A DNA stretch of 64,000 nt from Martinezella tropici (GCF_008370325.1 NZ_VNIP01000010.1:310001-374000); one strand, 5' to 3'; numbered from the stretch's first letter, positions 17,495-25,837 are shown. Notes: generated by a model from the letters alone, not told the origin. Numbers and translations are program-made.

Positions 17495-17797
17495 ATGGCA
17501 GATCGCATTGTCGTCTACTGGCGGGACATTCCGGCCCAGGTGATTATCAAGAAGGGCAGGCAGACGGCAAAACGCGAGCTTTCGCTGCGCTTTACCGAAG
17601 CGATAGACATGTGCGCCATGCGCACGGGTGCAGCCGAAACCGACGACTATCTTGCCGAATGGCGCAAGGCCGATCCCGTGCCGGTATCCGACGAACTCGA
17701 AGCCGAGGCAGATAAGGCGGCAAGCGAGCTCGAGGCCGCCTATGATCGCGAGCGGCTGGTAGCGCTGGTGAAGGCCGGAGGCCGCGATAATGGCTGA
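17495..17797 (+). CDS. 'Virulence factor' family protein (pfam13769-like), 100 aa
   Basis: A 100-aa protein starting at ATG 17495 with GAGGAG at 17481-17486. It begins RIVVYWRDIPAQVIIKKG and continues with RELSLRFTEAIDMCAMR, the pattern of a small family labelled virulence factor that is encoded with MTHFR and corrinoid methyltransferase genes in rhizobia. The label has no support as a virulence trait here. The C-terminal third is a charged helix (ELEAEADKAASELEAAYDRER). Its stop overlaps the next start by 8 bases, so it is translationally coupled to the MTHFR C-terminal-domain protein and may act with it. Confidence 0.82.
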   Translation: MADRIVVYWRDIPAQVIIKKGRQTAKRELSLRFTEAIDMCAMRTGAAETDDYLAEWRKADPVPVSDELEAEADKAASELEAAYDRERLVALVKAGGRDNG

Positions 17798-18368
17798 TGC
17801 CGTCCAGAAGCCCGGCAATGCCGCGGCGGGAGCAAAGGCTGCCAGCGGCGCCTATACGCCATCGGGCGTCTCTCCCAATCGCCGCGCCCGGCGCAAATAT
17901 ACCGTCCGCCTCTGGGCCGTCCGTCACTCGCGCTTCTTCGAATGGTTCTATCGTCGCTTCGCCGACGCCTTCCTCCTGCTTCATCCGCTGTGGAAGGCCT
18001 TCGGCTACGACCGCGTGGAGCGCCCGATCACCTTCATCGAACGCAATGTGAAGGGCTTCCTGTTCGATTGCCGCATGTGCGGCCAGTGTGCGCTGTCATC
18101 GACTGGCATGTCCTGTCCGATGAACTGTCCCAAGCAGCTGCGCAACGGCCCCTGTGGCGGCGTTCGCGCCAACGGCAATTGCGAGGTAGAGCCCGATATG
18201 CCCTGCGTCTGGGTGCAGGCCTGGAACGGCTCGAGGAACATGACCCACGGGGACGCGATCCTCAACGTGCAGAAGCCCGTGAACCAGTCGCTGCGCGAAA
18301 CATCTTCGTGGCTTCGCGTCACGGCGGAGGCCGCCGCAGCCCGCGAAGCGGCGAAAAAGGAAGCCTGA
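17790..18368 (+). CDS. Methylenetetrahydrofolate reductase C-terminal domain protein
   Basis: A 192-aa protein matching the MTHFR_C (pfam12225) domain found with acetogen-type MetF. It carries a dense Cys set (CRMCGQCALSSTGMSCPMNC, then GPCGGVRANGNC and PCVW, about residues 90-145) likely to bind a [4Fe-4S] cluster or zinc. A basic segment (RRARRKYTVRLWAVRHSRFFEWFYRRF) lies before it. It overlaps the virulence-factor-family gene by 8 bases and ends 3 bases before the MTHFR gene. In relatives this subunit supports electron transfer for methyl-THF/methylene-THF interconversion. Confidence 0.88.
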   Translation: MADAVQKPGNAAAGAKAASGAYTPSGVSPNRRARRKYTVRLWAVRHSRFFEWFYRRFADAFLLLHPLWKAFGYDRVERPITFIERNVKGFLFDCRMCGQCALSSTGMSCPMNCPKQLRNGPCGGVRANGNCEVEPDMPCVWVQAWNGSRNMTHGDAILNVQKPVNQSLRETSSWLRVTAEAAAAREAAKKEA

Positions 18369-18371
18369 GCG

Positions 18372-19478
18372 ATGTCGCATATCGATGAAAACCCGCTTGG
18401 CGTTCATCTGCCGCTCGATCCTCTGCCCGGCCATTATTCGCTGGGGCGGCTGGAACGCGTCCTTCGCCGCGGCGAATTCGCGGTGACCGCCGAGCTGAAC
18501 CCACCCGACAGCGCCAATGCCGAAGACGTCTACGAGCGCGCCGCCATTTTCGAAGGCTGGGTCGATGGCATCAACGCGGTCGACGCCTCCGGCGCCAACT
18601 GCCATATGTCCTCGGTCGGGATTTGCGCCCTGCTTACACGCATGGGCTATGCGCCCATCATGCAGATCGCCTGCCGCGACAAGAACCGCATCGCAATCCA
18701 GGGCGACGTGTTGGGTGCTGCCGCCATGGGCGTCTGCAACATCATGTGCCTGACCGGTGACGGCGTGCAGGCGGGCGATCAGCCGGGCGCCAAGCCTGTC
18801 TTCGATCTCGATTGCATGTCGCTGCTCGAAACGGTGCGCATCATGCGCGACAACGCAAAATTCCTCTCCGGCCGCAAGCTGACGTCACCGCCGAAGGTCT
18901 TTCTCGGCGCCGCCATCAATCCCTTCGCACCGCCTTACGATTTCCGCCCCTATCGGCTGGCGAAGAAGATCGAGGCCGGCGCGCAGTTCGTCCAGAGCCA
19001 GTATTGCTACGACGTGCCGATGTTCCGGGAATACATGAAGAAGGTGCGCGATCTCGGCCTGACTGAGAAATGCTTCATTCTCGTCGGCGTCGGTCCCCTT
19101 GCATCGGCAAAGACCGCCCGCTGGATGCGCTCCAACGTGCCGGGCGTCCATATTCCCGATGCCGTCATCAAGCGCATCGAGGGCGCACAGGACCAGAAGA
19201 AGGAAGGCAAGCAGCTCTGCATCGACATCATCAACGAGGTGAAGGAGATCGAGGGCGTTTCAGGCATTCACGTCATGGCCTACCGCCAGGAGGAATATGT
19301 CGCCGAAATGGTGCATGATTCCGGCGTGCTGAAGGGCCGCCAGCCTTGGAAGCGCGAGGCCAGCCGCAGCGACGCCCTGGTTGCCGAGCGCCTGCACCAG
19401 ATCAGCGAAGGCCGGGAAGAAAACCAGCAGGCGATGGCGGAAATTGCAGCCCACCATACGCCGCCGCAGACGCATTGA
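18372..19478 (+). CDS. Methylenetetrahydrofolate reductase (MetF-like), catabolic paralogue candidate
   Basis: A 368-aa FAD-dependent TIM-barrel enzyme of the MTHFR family. It shows EFAVTAELNPPDSANAEDVY, MQIACRDKNRIAIQGDVLGA with NIMCLTGDGVQAGDQPGAKP, and FLGAAINPF then GAQFVQSQYCYDVPMF. It lies 3 bases after its cysteine-rich partner, so the two likely form a complex. In this island the useful direction would be oxidation of methyl-THF, made by the MtvA-like enzyme, to methylene-THF, the reverse of biosynthetic MetF. It is longer than E. coli MetF by about 70 aa, mostly at the C-terminus. Confidence 0.9.
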   Translation: MSHIDENPLGVHLPLDPLPGHYSLGRLERVLRRGEFAVTAELNPPDSANAEDVYERAAIFEGWVDGINAVDASGANCHMSSVGICALLTRMGYAPIMQIACRDKNRIAIQGDVLGAAAMGVCNIMCLTGDGVQAGDQPGAKPVFDLDCMSLLETVRIMRDNAKFLSGRKLTSPPKVFLGAAINPFAPPYDFRPYRLAKKIEAGAQFVQSQYCYDVPMFREYMKKVRDLGLTEKCFILVGVGPLASAKTARWMRSNVPGVHIPDAVIKRIEGAQDQKKEGKQLCIDIINEVKEIEGVSGIHVMAYRQEEYVAEMVHDSGVLKGRQPWKREASRSDALVAERLHQISEGREENQQAMAEIAAHHTPPQTH

Positions 19479-19580
19479 GTTCGATAGATAGAGGCAGGTC
19501 AGGAGAGGAACCGGCCGGCTTGTAACCCAAATCACCGCGCGATAGACCTGCTATCGAGCCAACTGACCAGAGGATCAGAT

Positions 19581-20546
19581 ATGACGCGTACCATCGTTGC
19601 CTCCGCCACCCGCGAGATCATCATAGGCTTCGACCAGCCCTTCTGTGTGATCGGCGAGCGCATCAACCCGACGGGGCGCAAGAAGCTCGCCGCCGAGATG
19701 ATCGAAGGCAATTTCGACACCGTCATCAAGGACGCGCTGGAACAGGTCGCCGCCGGCGCGACCATGCTCGATGTCAATGCAGGCGTCACCTCGGTCAATC
19801 CGAACGAGACCGAACCGGGCTTGCTGGTGCAGACGTTGGAGATCGTGCAGGGCCTGGTCGACGTGCCGCTTTCGATCGACAGCTCGGTCACGGCAGCGAT
19901 CGAAGCCGCACTCAAAGTCGCCAAGGGCCGGCCGCTAGTGAATTCGGTGACGGGGGAAGAGGAAAAGCTCGAAGCCATCCTGCCGCTGGTCAAGAAATAC
20001 GACGTGCCCGTCGTCGCCATCTCGAATGACGAGACCGGCATTTCCATGGACCCGGATGTGCGCTTCGCCGTCGCCAAGAAGATCGTCGAGCGCGCCATGG
20101 ATCATGGCATCAAGCCGCACGACATCGTCGTCGACCCGCTCGTCATGCCGATCGGGGCGCTCGGCGATGCCGGCCGCCAGGTCTTCGCGCTGCTGCATCG
20201 CCTGCGCAACGAACTCAAGGTCAACACCACCTGCGGCCTTTCCAATATTTCCTTCGGCCTGCCGCATCGCCATGGCATCAATGCCGGTTTCATTCCCATG
20301 GTTATTGGCGCCGGCATGACCTCGGCGATCATGAACCCTTGCCGACCGCAGGAAATGGAAGCCGTGCGCGCCGCCAACGTGCTGAACGGCACCGATGCTA
20401 ATTGCACCAACTGGATCATGACATACCGTGACTACAAGCCGGCCGAAGGCGGTGTTGCCGCGGCAGCAACGGCTGCTCCTGCTGCCGGTGGCGGACGCCG
20501 CGGCGGCCGTGCTGCGCGCACGGGCGCAGGCGCTGCGAGGGAGTAG
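19581..20546 (+). CDS. Methyltetrahydrofolate:corrinoid methyltransferase (MtvA/MtgA-like)
   Basis: A 321-aa protein with the pterin-binding (dihydropteroate-synthase-like) TIM barrel of methyl-THF:corrinoid methyltransferases: VIGERINPTGRKKLA, GATMLDVNAGV, VPLSIDSS, VVDPLVMPIG and TTCGLSNISFGLPHR. It would move the methyl group from the corrinoid protein to tetrahydrofolate. After the barrel, about the last 33 residues are a low-complexity Ala/Gly/Arg tail (APAAGGGRRGGRAARTGAGA). The stop is 2 bases before the next start. The 102-base gap upstream from MTHFR is the largest on this side of the operon apart from the entericidin and 17.3-17.5 kb gaps. Confidence 0.9.
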   Translation: MTRTIVASATREIIIGFDQPFCVIGERINPTGRKKLAAEMIEGNFDTVIKDALEQVAAGATMLDVNAGVTSVNPNETEPGLLVQTLEIVQGLVDVPLSIDSSVTAAIEAALKVAKGRPLVNSVTGEEEKLEAILPLVKKYDVPVVAISNDETGISMDPDVRFAVAKKIVERAMDHGIKPHDIVVDPLVMPIGALGDAGRQVFALLHRLRNELKVNTTCGLSNISFGLPHRHGINAGFIPMVIGAGMTSAIMNPCRPQEMEAVRAANVLNGTDANCTNWIMTYRDYKPAEGGVAAAATAAPAAGGGRRGGRAARTGAGAARE

Positions 20547-20548
20547 CG

Positions 20549-20902
20549 ATGACCTATCCGAGCCGCCGGCTTTCGGACGATCTCGCCATCTTATGGATCG
20601 AGGCACCCATGGTGATTGGGATGCGCCTGTCGCAAATGTGGATGACGGCTCTGACCGGCGGCCGCGTAAACACGGCCGAATTCAATCGGATGATCACCGA
20701 AAAGATGGCCGCCGCCAGCGAAAGTGTCATCGCTGCGAATATGGCGATGGCTGAAGAGAACATTGCGGCGATGACGGCAATCGCGGCGGGGCGCAAAACC
20801 TCGACGCACCTGGCGGCAGATTCGATCGCTCGTGCGGCCGTCAAACCATACAGCAAGCGCGTTCGCTCGAACGTGCGCCGCCTTAGCAAACAGAAAGGCT
20901 GA
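20549..20902 (+). CDS. Unknown 117-aa protein of the methyl-transfer operon
   Basis: I do not recognise this family. It is tightly packed (2 bases after the MtvA-like stop, 3 bases before the GTG start of the activase), so it is almost surely a real operon member. It is predicted mostly helical: a start of amphipathic character (LAILWIEAPMVIGMRLSQMW), a middle Met/Ala-rich helix (MITEKMAAASESVIAANMAM) and a basic C-terminus (KPYSKRVRSNVRRLSKQKG). There is no signal peptide or Cys. It could be an assembly or scaffold factor for the methyltransferases; this is inference from position and charge only. Confidence 0.78.
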   Translation: MTYPSRRLSDDLAILWIEAPMVIGMRLSQMWMTALTGGRVNTAEFNRMITEKMAAASESVIAANMAMAEENIAAMTAIAAGRKTSTHLAADSIARAAVKPYSKRVRSNVRRLSKQKG

Positions 20903-20905
20903 TCC

Positions 20906-22948
20906 GTGGCCGAAGCCGGTGACAGCGCGAACCCCCTCGTCCTTTTCATGCCCTCCGGCAAGCGCGGCCGTTTTCCCGCGGGAACCCCGGTGCTGGAGGC
21001 GGCGCGCCAGCTCGGCGTCTATGTCGAAAGCGTCTGCGGCGGTCGGGCCACCTGCGGGCGCTGCCAGGTTTCGGTGCAGGAAGGCAACTTCGCCAAGCAT
21101 AAGATCGTCTCGGCCAACGACCACCTTTCGCCGATCGGGCCAAAGGAGCGGCGCTATGCCGAGGTGCGCGACCTGCCCGAAGGCCGCCGCCTCTCCTGCT
21201 CCGCGCTGATCCAGGGCGATCTTGTCATCGATGTGCCGCAGGATACCGTCATCAATGCGCAAGTGGTGCGAAAGGCGGCCGACGAGCGCGTCATCGCCCG
21301 CGACGCGGCCGTGCACATGTGCTACGTCGAGGTCGAGGAGCCCGACATGCACAAGCCGCTCGGCGATCTGGATCGCCTGAAAGCGGCAATCGCGGCGGAC
21401 TGGAAATACGACAATCTCGAAGTGGATTTTCACCTCATTCCGCGGGTGCAGTCGATCCTGCGCAAGGGTGAGTGGAAGGTGACGGCTGCCATTCACCGCG
21501 ATCAGGATAGCGAACGTCCTCGCCTGATCGCGCTCTATCCCGGCCTGAAGAACGAGGCATATGGCATTGCCTGCGATATCGGTTCGACGACGATCGCGAT
21601 GCATCTGTCGTCGCTGCTGTCGGGTAGAACCGTCGCTTCGGCCGGCGCCTCGAACCCGCAGATCCGCTTCGGCGAGGATCTGATGAGCCGTGTCTCCTAT
21701 GTCATGATGAACCCGGACGGCCGCGAGGCGATGACCAACGCTGTCCGCGAAGCCTTGAACGGCTTGATCGACAAGGTCTGTGCCGACGGCGGCGTATCGC
21801 GCGAGGATATTCTGAATGCCGTTTTTGTCGGCAATCCGATCATGCACCACCTGTTCCTCGGCATCGATCCGACCGAACTCGGCGGCGCCCCCTTCGCCCT
21901 TGCCGTATCGGGTGCGGTGCATCTGAAATCGGCCGAGATCGGCCTGCCGATGAATGCCGGCACCCGCATCTACATGCTGCCCTGCATCGCCGGCCATGTC
22001 GGCGCCGATGCGGCTGCCGCCACACTAGCCGAGGGGCCGCATCGCCAGGATGAGATGATGCTGCTGGTTGACATCGGTACGAACGCCGAGATCGTGCTCG
22101 GCAACCGCCATCGCGTCGTCGCCGCCTCCTCGCCGACCGGCCCCGCTTTCGAGGGTGCTGAGATTTCCAGCGGCCAGCGCGCAGCGCCTGGTGCGATCGA
22201 GCGCGTGCGCATCGATCCCGTCACGCTGGAACCACGCTATCGCGTCATCGGCATCGAACAGTGGTCGGACGAGCCGGGCTTCGAGGAAGCCGCCGCCAAG
22301 GTCGGTGTCACCGGCATCTGCGGCTCGGCGATCATCGAAGTCGTCGCCGAAATGTTCCTGACCGGCATCATCTCGGAGGACGGCGTCGTCGATGGTTCCA
22401 TGGCGGCACGCTCGCCGCGCATCCTGCAGAACGGCCGCACCTATTCCTATCTGCTGCGCGACGGCGAACCGCGCATCACGGTGACGCAGAATGATATCCG
22501 CGCCATTCAGCTTGCCAAAGCCGCGCTTTATGCCGGTGTCAAGCTGCTGATGGACAAGCAGGGCATCGATCATGTCGACCGAATCGGCCTTGCCGGCGCT
22601 TTCGGCACCTTCATCGATCCGAAATATGCCATGGTGCTCGGGCTCATTCCCGACTGCGAACTGGACAAGGTAAAAGCCGTCGGCAATGCTGCTGGCACCG
22701 GTGCGCGCATGGCGCTGCTGAACCGCGGCCATCGCCGCGAGATCGAGGAAACCGTAAGCAAAATCGAGAAGATAGAGACGGCGCTTGAATCAAAATTTCA
22801 AGAACATTTCGTCTACGCTATGGCCCTGCCGAACAAGGTGGACAACTTTCCGGAGCTTTCGAAGGTCGTCACCCTGCCCGAGCGCAAGCAGATCTCCGAT
22901 GACGGCGGAGAAGGCGGAGGCCGCAGACGCCGCCGCAACCGCGAATAG
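20906..22948 (+). CDS. RACo-like corrinoid activation protein (2Fe-2S + ASKHA ATPase)
   Basis: A 680-aa protein starting with GTG at 20906. The N-terminal 2Fe-2S ferredoxin domain has Cys44-x5-Cys50-x2-Cys53 and Cys98. A linker leads to an ASKHA ATPase/DUF4445 region with GIACDIGSTTIAMH, LLVDIGTNAEIVLG, GICGSAIIEVV and GLAGAFGTFIDPKYAM. Such proteins use ATP and an electron to return oxidised Co(II) corrinoid to Co(I), keeping the corrinoid protein active, which matters especially in an aerobe. The C-terminus ends in a basic run (GGGRRRRRNRE). A hairpin terminator overlaps the next, convergent gene. Confidence 0.92.
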   Translation: MAEAGDSANPLVLFMPSGKRGRFPAGTPVLEAARQLGVYVESVCGGRATCGRCQVSVQEGNFAKHKIVSANDHLSPIGPKERRYAEVRDLPEGRRLSCSALIQGDLVIDVPQDTVINAQVVRKAADERVIARDAAVHMCYVEVEEPDMHKPLGDLDRLKAAIAADWKYDNLEVDFHLIPRVQSILRKGEWKVTAAIHRDQDSERPRLIALYPGLKNEAYGIACDIGSTTIAMHLSSLLSGRTVASAGASNPQIRFGEDLMSRVSYVMMNPDGREAMTNAVREALNGLIDKVCADGGVSREDILNAVFVGNPIMHHLFLGIDPTELGGAPFALAVSGAVHLKSAEIGLPMNAGTRIYMLPCIAGHVGADAAAATLAEGPHRQDEMMLLVDIGTNAEIVLGNRHRVVAASSPTGPAFEGAEISSGQRAAPGAIERVRIDPVTLEPRYRVIGIEQWSDEPGFEEAAAKVGVTGICGSAIIEVVAEMFLTGIISEDGVVDGSMAARSPRILQNGRTYSYLLRDGEPRITVTQNDIRAIQLAKAALYAGVKLLMDKQGIDHVDRIGLAGAFGTFIDPKYAMVLGLIPDCELDKVKAVGNAAGTGARMALLNRGHRREIEETVSKIEKIETALESKFQEHFVYAMALPNKVDNFPELSKVVTLPERKQISDDGGEGGGRRRRRNRE

Positions 22949-22956
22949 GAAATGGC

Positions 22957-22981
22957 TGGCCGCGCATCACGCGGCCATTTT
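22957..22981. terminator. Bidirectional terminator between the activase and LysR genes
   Basis: Stem TGGCCGCG (22957-22964) / CGCGGCCA (22970-22977), loop CATCA, followed rightward by TTTT. It starts 9 bases after the activase stop and contains the stop codon of the leftward LysR gene. Confidence 0.75.
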
Positions 22982-23875
22982 GCGCCCGATCTCAACGAAG
23001 GCCTGGCGAATACTGTCGGCAACCGCCTTCATCGGTCCAGTCATCTGCGATGCCGTCAACAGACGAATGTCGAAGGACGTCAATTCCGGCAGACCCTCAT
23101 TCGGCCCCAGGATCTCCATATCGTCGGTGATGTAGGAGCGCGGGAATGGCGCGACGGCAAGATCGGAGACGATTGCAGCGCGCTGCGCCATCGTATGGGC
23201 ACTGAGATAGGAAACGCGATAGGGGCGCTTCTGCCGTTCCAGCTGCGCCATCGCCTCCGATCGCCAGATGCAGCCCTCCTCCCAGATGGAAATCGGCAGC
23301 GGATCGCGGCGATAGGCCGTGCCGCACTTGGCACCGGCCCAGACGAGACGTTCGGTATAGATGACCTCCCCTTCCGTCGGGAAAGGCCGCGTCGCGCAAT
23401 TGATCAGCGCCAGATCCAGCCGCTGCTCCTCGATGCGCTTCTTGAGCTGAATGCTCATGTCGACGACGACGTCCACCATGATGCCCGGATAGCTCTCTGA
23501 AAAACTCCTCAGGATCGTCGGCAGCAGACGCTCGCCAATATCGTCGGGAGCGCCAAGCCGCACGACGCCGCTGAGCTCCGGCATGATGAAACGCGAGACG
23601 GCCTCGTTGGAGAGCGCCAGGATATTGCGGGCGTAGGAAAGCAGCATCTCGCCGTGCTGCGTCAGGCTGACCGAGCGCGCGTCGCGCAGGAACAGCGTCA
23701 CGCCGAGCTGCTCTTCCAGCTTCTTGATCTGCATGGAAACGGCAGACGGTGTGCGAAAGACGGCATCGGCGGCCGTGGAGAAATTCCCCGTTTCGGCAAT
23801 CGCGACGAAGGTGCGCAGAACTTCATTGTCAAGCAACGGTATGGGCCGGCGGAACGGTACGGTCATATCAGTCAT
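22967..23875 (-). CDS. LysR-family transcriptional regulator
   Basis: A 302-aa regulator with a typical N-terminal helix-turn-helix (LRTFVAIAETGNFSTAADAV, then TPSAVSMQIKKLEEQLG) and a periplasmic-binding-like effector domain. An alternative start is the ATG three codons in. It converges on the corrinoid activase gene and diverges from the 81-aa gene at 23989. The 113-base divergent gap has two CACCATAT words (23899 and 23935) that may be binding sites. It might control the methyl-transfer island or its own divergent neighbours; the sequence does not decide. Confidence 0.92.
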   Translation of the reverse strand: MTDMTVPFRRPIPLLDNEVLRTFVAIAETGNFSTAADAVFRTPSAVSMQIKKLEEQLGVTLFLRDARSVSLTQHGEMLLSYARNILALSNEAVSRFIMPELSGVVRLGAPDDIGERLLPTILRSFSESYPGIMVDVVVDMSIQLKKRIEEQRLDLALINCATRPFPTEGEVIYTERLVWAGAKCGTAYRRDPLPISIWEEGCIWRSEAMAQLERQKRPYRVSYLSAHTMAQRAAIVSDLAVAPFPRSYITDDMEILGPNEGLPELTSFDIRLLTASQMTGPMKAVADSIRQAFVEIGRKMAA

Positions 23876-23988
23876 CTTTCAATTTTTCTGATCCTAAACA
23901 CCATATCATTTCATTTGTCTGAATGTCAACGAAGCACCATATTAGGCGTAATGGAAATTCACGCAGACAGTCGTAAAGGAGAAAAACC

Positions 23989-24234
23989 ATGGCTGACACG
24001 GCATTGAGCGAAGTTTCTCGCCTCTACACGCTCTTACGCGTACGAAAAATTCAGCGGACGGCGCAACATACACTCGATGAGATCGCCACCCACTTTCCGG
24101 CTCATCTGATCGACGACGTCAACGCCCGCGGCCTGCCGCCGGATCGGACCCTGTCGATCCTCGAGCGCAAGCCCGGCAAGGTGCGTTCGTTCAAAAATAC
24201 TGATGGCAATCATAAGATCTATTCGCTTGATTGA
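23989..24234 (+). CDS. Hypothetical protein, 81 aa
   Basis: A small soluble protein starting at ATG 23989, 7 bases after a good AAAGGAG site. The middle (TLDEIATHFPAHLIDDVNARGLPPDRTLSILERK) looks like a compact alpha/beta fold, and the protein ends HKIYSLD. It has no signal peptide, membrane helix or Cys. I do not recognise the family. It is divergent from the LysR gene and followed 73 bases later by a DUF1127 gene. Confidence 0.72.
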   Translation: MADTALSEVSRLYTLLRVRKIQRTAQHTLDEIATHFPAHLIDDVNARGLPPDRTLSILERKPGKVRSFKNTDGNHKIYSLD

Positions 24235-24307
24235 TCAATATGCCGGATCCATATTGTATCCGGTAGGCGTGACATTTTGAGCGGTTGACACTGAAAGGAA
24301 TCCGCAA

Positions 24308-24514
24308 ATGACAACGATGACCTATAGACAGCCCGGCAGGATGCGGAACTCGTTTCCATCAGGCGGTAGCTACGTGCCCTTCATCTCCCGCATCGCCCAT
24401 CGCTGGCAGCAATGGCGTTCGCTTCGCGAGCTTGAGTCCCTGTCCGACGATCTGCGCAAAGACCTCGGCTGGCCGGCCGCAAACGAAACGAAGAATCCGA
24501 AAGCCATGCGATGA
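24308..24514 (+). CDS. DUF1127 small protein
   Basis: A 68-aa protein with the DUF1127 core RQW-like segment RWQQWRSLRELESLSDDLRK followed by DLGW. Small DUF1127 proteins are Arg-rich, often RNA-binding and involved in phosphate, carbon and stress physiology in Agrobacterium and Rhizobium. GAAAGGAA lies about 9 bases before ATG 24308. A rho-independent hairpin follows its stop, so it ends a short transcript. Confidence 0.88.
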   Translation: MTTMTYRQPGRMRNSFPSGGSYVPFISRIAHRWQQWRSLRELESLSDDLRKDLGWPAANETKNPKAMR

Positions 24515-24536
24515 TTGCAAAAGATCGAAAGCATTG

Positions 24537-24571
24537 AAGGCGGCGCTCAACCCCAACGAGTGTCGCCTTTT
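24537..24571 (+). terminator. Terminator after the DUF1127 gene
   Basis: Stem AAGGCGGCGCTC (24537-24548) / GAGTGTCGCCTT (24558-24569), 12 bp including two G-U pairs, with a 9-base loop and a short T-run. Confidence 0.7.
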
Positions 24572-24802
24572 GAACATTTGATCATCTGAATGCGCATTCC
24601 CGAATAATTCCTCGAATTACCTTCATATACCTTCCTTTGCTCCAGGCAGATCGCCTGCCTTCCCATTCAATCCTCTTCTAGAGCGACATTTTTCCGAACA
24701 GGCGCAAATATCCCTTTGCAGCCGCGATTATCCATGCCAGTGTCGCTAATAGACCATCGGGCCGACGTATTTGACGCAAGGAATACGCAATGGTCCTTGA
24801 GC

Positions 24803-25837
24803 ATGGATTTTCACGATATGAGCAAGACTCCGATTAAGACGCGTTCCCTGGTTTTCTTCCTCGTCCCGCATTTCACCATGCTGCCGTTTTCCGCCGCGAT
24901 CGAGACGCTGCGGATTGCCAACCGCATGCTGGGCTATCCCGCTTATACGTGGCGGCTCGCCTCCGCGGACGGCCAGAAAGTCTATTCCTCCAGCGGCATC
25001 GGATTGGAGGTCAATTCATCCCTCATGGACGAGCGCCGCTATCTTGGCGGCGAGAACCGGCCGAACATGGTGCTGGTCTGTTCCGGCATCTATGTCGAGG
25101 AATTCCACAACAAGTCGGTCAATGCCTGGCTGCGCGAGACCTATAATCGCGGCGTCGCAGTCGGCAGCCTCTGTACGGGCGCGCATGTGCTCGCCCAGGC
25201 CGGATTGCTGAACGGCAAGCGCTGTGCGATCCACTGGGAGAACCTGCCGGGCTTTTCCGAGACCTTCCCGCAGGCGGAAGTCTATGCCGATCTCTACGAG
25301 GTCGACAGCAACATCTACACCTGCGCCGGCGGCACGGCTTCGCTCGACATGATGCTGAACCTCATCGGCCAGGACTTCGGCGAAAACCTCGTCAACCGCG
25401 TCTGCGAACAGCAGCTGACAGACCGCGTCCGCAGCCCGCACGATCGCCAGCGCCTGCCCCTGCGCGCGCGCCTGGGCGTCCAGAACGCCAAGGTCCTGTC
25501 GATTATCGAGCTAATGGAAAGCAATCTCGCCGAGCCGTTGTCGCTTCTGGAAATCGCCGACGATGCCGGCCTGTCGCGCCGCCAGATCGAGCGCCTGTTC
25601 CGCCAGGAGATGGGCCGCTCGCCGGCCCGCTATTACCTTGAAATCCGGCTGGATCGCGCCCGGCATCTGCTCGTGCAATCCTCCATGCCGGTCGTGGAAG
25701 TCGCCGTTGCCTGCGGTTTCGTCTCCGCCTCGCACTTCTCCAAGTGTTATCGCGAACTCTATAACCGCTCGCCCCAGCAGGAGCGCGCCGAGCGCAAGCT
25801 GACCATGTCGACGAACCGCACAGGAATCGTCGTCTAA
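24803..25837 (+). CDS. GlxA/GbdR-like AraC-family transcriptional regulator
   Basis: About 344 aa from ATG 24803 (24818 is an alternative; the longer TTG-started frame is poorly supported). The N-terminal DJ-1/PfpI-like domain (FFLVPHFTMLPFSAAIETLR to VAVGSLCTGAHVLAQAGLL, with Cys in the nucleophile-elbow position) leads to a C-terminal double AraC HTH (SLLEIADDAGLSRRQIERLF and VVEVAVACGFVSASHFSKCY). This is the architecture of GbdR-type regulators that sense glycine betaine and activate betaine catabolism in Pseudomonas. Its place a few kb after a betaine-demethylation island fits, but the ligand is inferred. Confidence 0.88.
   Translation: MDFHDMSKTPIKTRSLVFFLVPHFTMLPFSAAIETLRIANRMLGYPAYTWRLASADGQKVYSSSGIGLEVNSSLMDERRYLGGENRPNMVLVCSGIYVEEFHNKSVNAWLRETYNRGVAVGSLCTGAHVLAQAGLLNGKRCAIHWENLPGFSETFPQAEVYADLYEVDSNIYTCAGGTASLDMMLNLIGQDFGENLVNRVCEQQLTDRVRSPHDRQRLPLRARLGVQNAKVLSIIELMESNLAEPLSLLEIADDAGLSRRQIERLFRQEMGRSPARYYLEIRLDRARHLLVQSSMPVVEVAVACGFVSASHFSKCYRELYNRSPQQERAERKLTMSTNRTGIVV

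Noticed and set aside
17495..17797. A role in virulence for the 'virulence factor' family protein
   Set aside because: The label is historical; the operon context is one-carbon metabolism.
20591..21997. 468-aa minus-strand ORF under the activase gene
   Set aside because: Shadow of the strongly supported 2Fe-2S/ASKHA protein.
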